Shown one piece after another: positions 57,701 to 64,000 of a stretch of 64,000 nt of DNA. The position numbers and the translations under genes were made by a program. The stretch is from assembly GCA_023053685.1 (NCBI GenBank), contig JALIGW010000014.1, forward strand, positions 20,074,308 to 20,138,307, read 5' to 3'. Within the stretch, counting starts at the first letter, position 1. Each line of letters opens with the position of its first letter. Below the pieces are notes generated by a model. The model saw only the letters and a program-made list of their open reading frames with translations. It was not told where the DNA came from and ran no database searches. The stretch is from Diadophis punctatus similis. Lineage: Eukaryota > Chordata > Lepidosauria > Squamata > Dipsadidae.

Positions 57701-58688
57701 GGCTAAGGCCACTTCTTCATGGTTTCCTGGGAAAAATCTGGAAAATAAGTCAAAATTATTAACAATTGTTTGACTAGCCCCACTGTCAATCAACCATTTG
57801 TCTCTATTGTTATTATAACAAACTTTTACAACTGCAATCTGTCCTTGCAAATAATGTCTATTGTCTTGCATATTTCTTCTCTGTGTACAGCTTTTCTGCA
57901 GATGATTGGTCTCTCCACAAATGAAACACGCTTTCTTAACTTGCTTGCAGAATTGTTGCTGTGTAACTTGATCTCTCCTGCCTCTGCTTTCCTCTTCTCT
58001 GCAGACACCTCGGCTGTTGCTAGAGATAGGCAGCTTGTGGAAAATTTTGCTGGAGACTTGCTGTAAATTTCCACTGTACTCCTTGTTGGGCCCCCGCCAG
58101 TGGAATTTTCCATCAGCAGGGCTGAAAAGCCTTTTCTCATATTCATTCAATAAACACGATTTCAAAGCCTCCAAATTCAAATCTGCTTCTGGCTTACTTT
58201 CAAAAATAGCTGATACAGTCTCCCAGCTTTGATCCAAACTGTTTAACACTAATAAAACTTTTTGGGACTCTGGAAACTTTACTCCACATTGCTCCAATTC
58301 TAGAAAATTAGACTGCATTTTCATTAAATGATCTTCCATAGAATCTCCTGTCTGCATAATGGCTCTGAAAAGCTTTCTTGAAAGTTGGACCACATTACAC
58401 GCAGAAACATTGACATGCACTGCTTTCAATTTCTGCCATATTTCTTTTGCAGACTTTAGTTCAGCTACATTTAAGAATTGATCATCCCCCAGACTTAAGA
58501 GAAGATAAGCCATAGCTTTGTTATGAGCCTTTTGATCTGCTGCTCCAAGCGCTTGCGGGGGGGTCTGCTACTATGTCCCATAATTCTTTTGCTTTCAAAA
58601 AACATTCCATTTTTGCAGCCCAAATTAAATAATTTTTCTTCCCCAATTTAGGTATTGGACTGTCCTTAAATTCCATAGCAGCAGCCAT
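54696..58688 (-). pseudogene. Copia gag-pol, broken
   Basis: The gag start is at ATG 58688-58686. A frameshift in the G-run near 58560 is followed by a 773-codon frame (58513-56192): CCHC knuckle CFICGETNHLQKSC, protease WLIDSGASQ, and integrase with the HRRLGHANF...CAVCKASKSK finger and catalytic ADLIGPM, QTDRGSEF and GENGVAEKRN. Then come RT (CKWVYKKKV, AFLNAELEEEIYMVQ, LAFVDDLCF) and RNase H (STAEAEFIALSE, YEDNAACIKM, SKHVDIKY). Lesions: the G-run shift, a frameshift near 56195, TGA near 55502 and TAG near 55132-55145. Confidence 0.9.
54713..54723 (-). other. Copia polypurine tract
   Basis: On minus GAAGGGAGGAG, all purine, ending exactly at the 3' LTR. Confidence 0.85.
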
Positions 58689-58789
58689 CCTGCTTTATTT
58701 TTCTTCTCTGCCTGTTCCTTTAACAACACAGACAGCTTCTTATCAGCTTTAAATTACAATGCAGTTTTACTTTACTTCTTGAGCGATTT

Positions 58790-58803
58790 CTGGGCCCATA
58801 ACC
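58790..58803 (-). other. Copia primer-binding site for half tRNA-iMet
   Basis: The plus strand reads CTGGGCCCATAACC, abutting the 5' LTR. This equals the anticodon arm of vertebrate initiator tRNA-Met (CUGGGCCCAUAACC, anticodon CAU inside). So the element's RNA would pair with that arm. Drosophila copia is known to prime from a cleaved 5' half of tRNA-iMet in the same way. Confidence 0.85.
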
Positions 58804-59071
58804 TGTCAGAGTTACGCAATAAATCAGAAGCTTCACAAGATAACTGCATTTTGCTGATTCAAATAACTTCTTTATAAGTAGAATAAAACATTTACAATAC
58901 CACACTTTGTTTCACAGATCACATGTTGAGATGTTTTCATAGCAATCTTTAATGGTGGACTGACTAAACCACGCCCTTCTTCTTGCTAAGTTTCTGGACA
59001 TGCTCAATTAACACTTCAGCCCGATTGGCTGACTCAATCACATGGCTCTCCCAGTCATGAATATTCCAACA
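58804..59071 (-). repeat. 5' LTR of copia
   Basis: 268 bp, identical to the other LTR. It borders AAACC and then the hAT MITE end. Confidence 0.95.
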
Positions 59072-59075
59072 AAAC

Positions 59076-59248
59076 CACTGTTCCCTCTAAGGTGCGCGCC
59101 TGCGCGGCTGCGCACATGATGATAGAACGCCGCGCGGAAGTTTCTAACTTCCTGCCGGCATTTCCTAATGGGAGAGGCTGTGCGCATGCGCGGCCGCGCA
59201 GATGAAACGAGAACGCCACGCACCGTTTTTTTCTTACAGGGAACATTG
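59076..59248 (+). mobile_element. hAT MITE whose left edge was hit by copia
   Basis: A 173-bp element with ends CACTGTTCCCTCTAAG and CTTACAGGGAACATTG (inverted, two mismatches). Its 8-bp duplication GTAGAAAC is at 54436-54443 and 59249-59256, now separated by the copia element. The inside is CpG-rich with GCGCATGCGCGGCCGCGC. Non-coding. Confidence 0.85.
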
Positions 59249-61030
59249 GTAGAAACCCATTCTGGTCCGAATGTATTACTTTGTTTAAAATATTTTTCAA
59301 TCTTTCTGCCACGGTGGAAGCAAGTATCTTATAATCAGAGTTTAAGAGGGATATTGGTCTATAATTTTGGATCTTAGATTTATCCGTTTCCTCTTTCGGG
59401 ATTAAAGAAATGTGAGCCTCCTTCCATGAGTTTGGTATCTTGGCCATGGCCATTGCCTCATTATATACATCTAATAATAATGGTTCTAATTTATGACAAA
59501 ATTGTTTATAGAACTCAGAAGGAATCCCATCTGGTCCAGGTGTTTTGTTATTTTTTTGTTTATTAATGGCCTTTCTAATTTCTTCAATAGTTATTTCTCT
59601 ATTAAGTAAAGTCCTATCCTCTTCCGATATGACGGGTAGATCTATTTTTCCTAAATAATCTTCAATATCCTCGGGGTTGATCTCCTCTTTCTTGTACAAG
59701 TTTGAGTAAAACTTATGAGCAATATCTTTTTTCTCCTCCTGCTTAAAAAACACTGTCCCCATTTCATCTTTTAGCTGTTCGATCCTCCTTTCGGCCCTCT
59801 CTTTTCTTAACTTATATGCTAGCCATCGGCCAGGTTTATTTGCCAATTCGAAAAAATTTTGCTTTGACATTTTAATTTTTCTGGCCAATGATTCCTGCTC
59901 GATCAGATTAATCTTGTGTTTAGTAAGAATTATTTCTTCTTTTATACTATTATCTTTGGGATCTTCTTGCTGTTTGTTTTCCAAATCAGCTATTTTTATA
60001 TATAACTGACTTCGATGTTCTCTTTTTACCTTATTACGGTTAGCTATATATGCTATGGTCAGCCCTCTAATATACGCTTTAGTTGTATCCCATAGATTCT
60101 GTACTGTAGTCTGGTCTTTGGTGTTAAATGTGAAGAAGATATCTAATTCTTTTTCCATCATTGATTTATATTCTTTCTCATTCACGGCTCTAGTATCTAG
60201 AGTCCATCTCACTTTCCTGCTTTTAATGTGGCCTTTCCATTTTATCAATAGAGGATTATGATCTCCCCAGGTGCTTGGGAGTGTATCTATTTCACTAATA
60301 TCATCAATAAGTTCGAAGTTTAACCACACCATATCTATTCTCGAGCATGTATGGTGTATATGTGAGAAAAAGGTGTATTTTCTGCTATCCGGGTTCAAAT
60401 GGCGCCAGCCATCTATCAATTTAAATTCCTGTTTCATATTCTGAAATGGGGCGGGCAGTGTTCTCCTTATTGTTTTCCCTTTGGTACCTTTATGGTCTAA
60501 TTCTCCATCCGATACTGCATTGAAATCCCCTATCAGACAAACATTCTCCCATTGCAATTCTAAGAGGTGGGTGTATAGATTTGAATAAAATGTTTTCTGT
60601 TTAGTGTTGGGTGCGTATATAATTACCAATAATATTTCCTTCTTACCAATCTTTATTTCTATACATAAAATTCTACCATCGTCATCTCTATAAATCATTT
60701 TGGATTAAGCCATTCTTTAATATATGCCACCACTCCCCTTTTTTTTTCTTCTGCTAGTGCGGAGAATTGGATACCCAATTTCGGATATTTAAGAATTGAA
60801 TGCTGGTCTCTTTTAATATGGGTTTCCTGGAGACACGTGATATCATTATTCAATTTTATTAGTCTATGGAATATTTTTTTACGTTTGGTAGGTGAATTGA
60901 GTCCATTGATGTTCATAGAGATAAGTTTTATTTCTTCGTCTTGTTCAATTTCATTTAACGTTTCCTTTTTGACCACCTTTTCCATGTTCGGATTGTGCTC
61001 TCGTCGTGACACCCTCCCTTTCATGTCTCT

Positions 61031-61369
61031 TTACTTTTCCTCTTTCTCCTTATCCAGTAATATATCCTCAGAGCTTTGCTCGTCCACACTAGATCTCTCT
61101 CCCGTATCTTTAAACTCCAGATCTGCCTCGTCTTTGAAATATTTTTCGTAAAACTCTTTTGCCTCCTCTACTGAGCCTATACGAAATTTTTTGTCAGACA
61201 GTGATATTAACAGGCCTTCAGGCATCAGCCACTTAAAAATAATTTTTTGTCTTGTTAATTGTGCTGAGAGGAAATTGTAAGCTCTCCTTTTTTCTCTCAC
61301 CCTTCTTGGAAGTTGTCGAAGTGTTATAATCTCCTTTCCCTGAACTGTAAGAGTATTTTCTCTGGCCAA
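61031..61369 (-). pseudogene. L1 ORF1 C-terminal part
   Basis: Reads ENTLTVQGKEIITLRQLP, REKRRAYNFLSAQLTRQ and IFKWLMPEGLLISL, the nucleic-acid-binding C-terminal domain of L1 ORF1p, with an acidic end. It is truncated at about 61380, where another repeat begins. Confidence 0.75.
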
Positions 61370-61384
61370 GGTGTAAATCTCATC

Positions 61385-62030
61385 CCTAATTTATTGGCCA
61401 AGTGTGATGGGACACACAAAGAATTTGTCTCCTGTGCATAAGCTCTCAATGTACATGCAAACAACAAAGTGATAAGTCATAGATCAGAAATTATAAGATA
61501 CAATCATAAGTTACAAACAATTGATAAATCATAGTATACCAATAGGAGAAGGTAGTAGGAAAGATGAGAGGTGAGAAAAATGAGAATGATGAGATGACAA
61601 GGATAATAGTAATGCAGCCTACTTATTACATGGGTAAATATGTTTAGGCCTAAGACAGTGCTGAGGGAGGGAGGTGTTTAGCAGAGTGATGGCACGGAAG
61701 AAGAAACCATCTTCGTGTCTAGTTGTTTTGGCATGCAATGTCTATAGGGGTGTCTTGAGAGGAGAAATTGAAACAGTTTGTGTCCAGGATGTGAGGGGTC
61801 TGTAGATATTTTCACAGCCCTTTTTCTGACCTGTGCAATCTACAGATCTTCGATGGAAGGCAGGCTGGTTGCAATTGTTTTTTCTGCAGTCCTAACTATT
61901 CATTGAAGTTTGTACCTGTCCCGTTTGGTTGCTGTGCCAAACCAGTTACAGTATAGAGCTATAAATGACAGACTCAATACTTCCTCTGTAGAACTGTATC
62001 AGCATACAGGAGTCCTTTTTTCTTGCATAA
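61385..62030 (-). mobile_element. LINE C-terminal remnant (Rex1/L2-like)
   Basis: Minus frames with stops give QFYRGSIESVIYSS, WFGTATKRDRYKLQ, VRTAEKTIATSLPSIEDL and DPSHPGHKLF, the C-terminal part shared by Rex1-type and related LINEs. The 3' end (61385-61560) is AT-rich with GTGTCCCATCACACTTGGCC. The exact clade is uncertain. Confidence 0.6.
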
Positions 62031-62044
62031 ACCTCTACCAGTGA

Positions 62045-62900
62045 TGATGATCATGACCTTGATTGATTGATCATCGTGATTGATGATCATGACCTTGATG
62101 ATGATCCTCACTCAGTAAAGGACCTCGGAGTGCTCATCTCTAACGATCTGAGTGCCAGAGCCCACTGCAACTACATAGCAAAGAAGGCATTAAGAGTGGT
62201 TAACCTAATCTTGCGCAGCTTCTTCTCTGGTAACATTGTACTCTTAACCAGAGCATACAAAACATTTACTAGACCGATTCTTGAATACAGCTCATCTGTC
62301 TGGAACCCACACTACATATCAGACAATAACACAATTGAGAATGTCCAGCGATACTTCACAAGAAGAGTATCACATTCCTCTGTTCACAACAGAATTCCTT
62401 ATGAAACCAGACTTGAAATTTTGGGACTTCAAAATTTAGAACTCCGCCGCCTTCGATCTGACCTAAGTGTAGCTCACAAAATTATCTGCCTCAATGTCCT
62501 ACCCATTAACGACTATTTCAGCTTCAACCGCAATAATACACGAGCTCACAATAGATAACAAACTTAATGTAAACCGCTCCAGGCTTGATTGCAAAAAATT
62601 CGACTTCAACAACAGAGTTGTCAATGCCTGGAACACTTTACCTGACTCAGTAGTTTCTTCCCCAAACCCCAAAAACTTCAACCTCAGATTATCTACCATT
62701 GACCTCATCCCATTCCTAAGAGGGGCGTGCATAAGCGCACAATCGTGCCTACCATTCCTGTCCTAATGTACACATATACTTACCTCTTTTACTCTTATTC
62801 ATGCTTGTACTATTACATATATATTCAATCATGTTTTACTGTTTATACTTTGCTTATAATCATTTATGCTTGACAAATAAACAAATACAAATACAAATAC
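62045..62900 (+). mobile_element. LINE 3' part with RT C-terminal frame
   Basis: A 163-codon frame (62067-62558) reads SVKDLGVLISNDLSARAHC, RPILEYSSSVWNP and RRLRSDLSVAHKI, the post-RT domain of Jockey/CR1/I-group LINEs. It continues in another frame to about 62766 (FNNRVVNAWNTLPDSVV). The tail is (ACAAAT)n at 62872-62900. It may be a Vingi-like element. Confidence 0.65.
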
Positions 62901-63465
62901 AGTATGTCGTTGATTTCTCTAGTTGAATTCTAAGATCTCCAATTCTAAGACCAGGCCTCAAGTGCAGATAGTTAATCAAGGCGCACCATTTTTAAATAAA
63001 GCTATGTCTTTTCATTGGCTCAACCCTCTTCTCCTAATGTTGTACTGTAAGTATTTGACTGCTGTGCTTTCCCAGTATTTGAATCACAGATGCCGGAGCA
63101 GGAGAATCCACCGTGAATATTTCCAAAAGCTATGGCTACGATGATACAATTAAAATGTCACTGTTTTTATGTGTTGTGATGCACATGAAAAAATGGGAGG
63201 AGCTTAGTTGTAGCCACAATCTTGACTTTTGGGACCATACCTTGGGGACACAGGTGTGCTGCAATCTCTAAATCCAGATCACCACTCCATCCTAGTGCAA
63301 AGCAAATCCAGGTTAGTTCATGGTTCAGTAGCCCCAAAAAGGAGGGGAATTGAGCATATGGTGGTGGTTAACCTAATCAAGGGTAAGAGCTATAGATCTG
63401 TTAAGCACTTTGTGGTTGCATTTTACAAGATAGAAAGTTTGGTTATTCAATTGAGTTTTATTATA
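62901..63465. other. Stretch without recognised feature
   Basis: No motif-bearing frame and no recognised repeat. Confidence 0.4.
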
Positions 63466-63925
63466 AAGGTGTCCATCCTTGGCAACTTTTAAGACCTGTG
63501 GACTTCAACTCCCATAGAATACAGAATAAGAGAGTTGGAAGGGACCTTGTAAGTCATCTAGTCCAACCCCCTGCTCAAGCAGGAGACCCTATAACTATTT
63601 CTGACAAGTGCCTGTCCACTCTCTTCTTGAAAGCTTCCAGTGATGAAGCACTCAAAACTTCTGAAGGCAAGCTGTTCCACTAGTTGATTTTTCTCACTGA
63701 TAGAAAAAAATTCTCGCTTCTAGGTTGAATTTATTTTTGATCAGTTTCCATCCATTGTTCCTCATCTGGTGTTCAGGTGCTTTAGAAAATAGGTTGACCA
63801 CCTCCCCTCTCTCTGACAGCCCCTCAAATATAGGAACACTGCTCTCATGTCTCCCATGGTCCTTCTCTTCACAAGATTAGCCATGCCCAGATCTTGCAAG
63901 TTGCCAAGGTTGGATACCCCTGCTT
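63466..63925. mobile_element. Palindromic MITE split by CR1
   Basis: 63466-63513 (CTTGGCAACTTTTAAGACCTG...CTTCAACTCCCA) is the left arm and 63900-63922 (GTTGCCAAGGTTGGATACCCCTG) the right end of the palindromic family. Between them lies a CR1 fragment on minus. Confidence 0.5.
63514..63899 (-). mobile_element. CR1-like fragment
   Basis: Reversed CR1 3' end (AAGAGAGTTGGAAGGGACC, CAACCCCCTGCTCAAGC) and ORF2 C-terminal text with stops. Confidence 0.7.
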
Positions 63926-64000
63926 TATTTTGTATCTTTGGAGAGCATGGTGAATCTTGGCTTCTTTATTTCACCAGCCCAAATCAACATTTATGGACCA

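Larger units (their letters stand above)
54445..59071 (-). mobile_element. Complete Ty1/copia element with identical LTRs
   Basis: A 4627-bp element read on minus, with two 268-bp LTRs (TG...CA) that appear identical base for base, and a 5-bp duplication AAACC (54440-54444 and 59072-59076). Order: gag, protease, integrase, RT, RNase H, the copia order. The primer site fits initiator tRNA-Met half-tRNA priming; a polypurine tract GAAGGGAGGAG abuts the 3' LTR. Several coding lesions exist despite the identical LTRs. Copia elements are relatively scarce in vertebrates. Confidence 0.95.
52379..61024 (-). pseudogene. L1 ORF2 (endonuclease/RT), split
   Basis: Read from 61024: ISMNINGLNSPTKR and CLQETHIKRD, then VIIYAPN, LIGDFNAV, SRIDMVW and GDHNPLL (endonuclease), a helical linker, NKTPGPDGIPSEFYKQF, NYRPISLLN, then after the insertions FIDLQKAFDSLDW and FADDMTY (about 54030). 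The C-terminal end has CWKCKKERGTYYHQWWTC (zinc-finger-like, about 52740-52795). There is a frameshift near 60697 and a stop near 54163. Confidence 0.85.
52090..61380 (-). mobile_element. Minus-strand L1 broken by hAT MITE and copia
   Basis: L1 3' end with A-rich tail at about 52090 (AATAAAGATTATTTTTAAAAA on minus). ORF2 C terminus 52379-54032, RT 54164-54443, then foreign DNA to 59248, RT start and endonuclease 59257-61024, ORF1 end 61031-61369. It is 5'-truncated inside ORF1. Removing the copia and the MITE restores a continuous RT region (HSDQNGFLP before, NRQIKNNIRIIL after). Confidence 0.85.

Noticed and set aside
62067..62766. Host gene with two exons
   Set aside because: It is a LINE post-RT domain with one frameshift and a LINE-type tail.

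Overview
This window is vertebrate nuclear DNA, almost certainly from a squamate reptile and probably a snake. The pointers are L2- and CR1-type LINEs, a tRNA-derived SINE with the (ACCTTT)n tail typical of Sauria SINEs, reptile-style L1 elements, many hAT and TA-target MITEs, long CA/TG microsatellites, a CpG-island promoter and exons with GT-AG borders. No bacterial, phage or CRISPR feature was seen. Species assignment is inference.

Host genes. (1) The minus strand carries the start of a myotubularin-related phosphatase gene, best read as MTMR8. Its first coding exon (20953-21057) lies in a CpG-island promoter and its second (5538-5660) encodes the start of the PH-GRAM domain; both junctions are phase 0. 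Most of 5661-20952 is therefore MTMR8 intron 1, filled with repeats, and the rest of the gene should lie to the left of the window. (2) The plus strand carries a probable two-exon gene (32891-36142) for a small Cys-rich single-pass membrane protein with a PPPY-containing tail. The reading frames of its exon 1 disagree by one step, so its integrity is open.

Mobile DNA, left to right. 563-4845: a CR1 split by a 3.15-kb L2 and a small hAT MITE. 6138-20430: MTMR8 intron with L2 copies, hAT MITEs with 8-bp duplications, SINEs, a MITE holding a TIR element holding an L2, a GC-triplet-rich TIR element, and two hAT MITEs in the same CR1 site. 23215-31620: L1 remnant, split by an L2, split in turn by a complete Ty3/gypsy chromovirus with 373-bp LTRs. 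36310-38398: L2. 39475-51822: a plus-strand L1 broken by an L2, a TIR element, a SINE and a 3-kb hAT element. 52090-61380: a minus-strand L1 broken by a hAT MITE, whose left edge was then hit by a Ty1/copia element with two identical 268-bp LTRs. 61385-64000: LINE and CR1 remnants.

Most notable signals. The gypsy element appears to be self-primed: the 12 nt just inside its 5' LTR are the exact complement of a segment about 30 nt downstream of a TATA-like box in the same LTR. The copia element has a primer-binding site matching the anticodon arm of initiator tRNA-Met, as in half-tRNA priming. Several short Penelope-like fragments carry hammerhead-ribozyme cores, one with all catalytic-core positions conserved. 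Both LTR elements look young by LTR comparison yet carry several coding lesions, which suggests mobilisation in trans.
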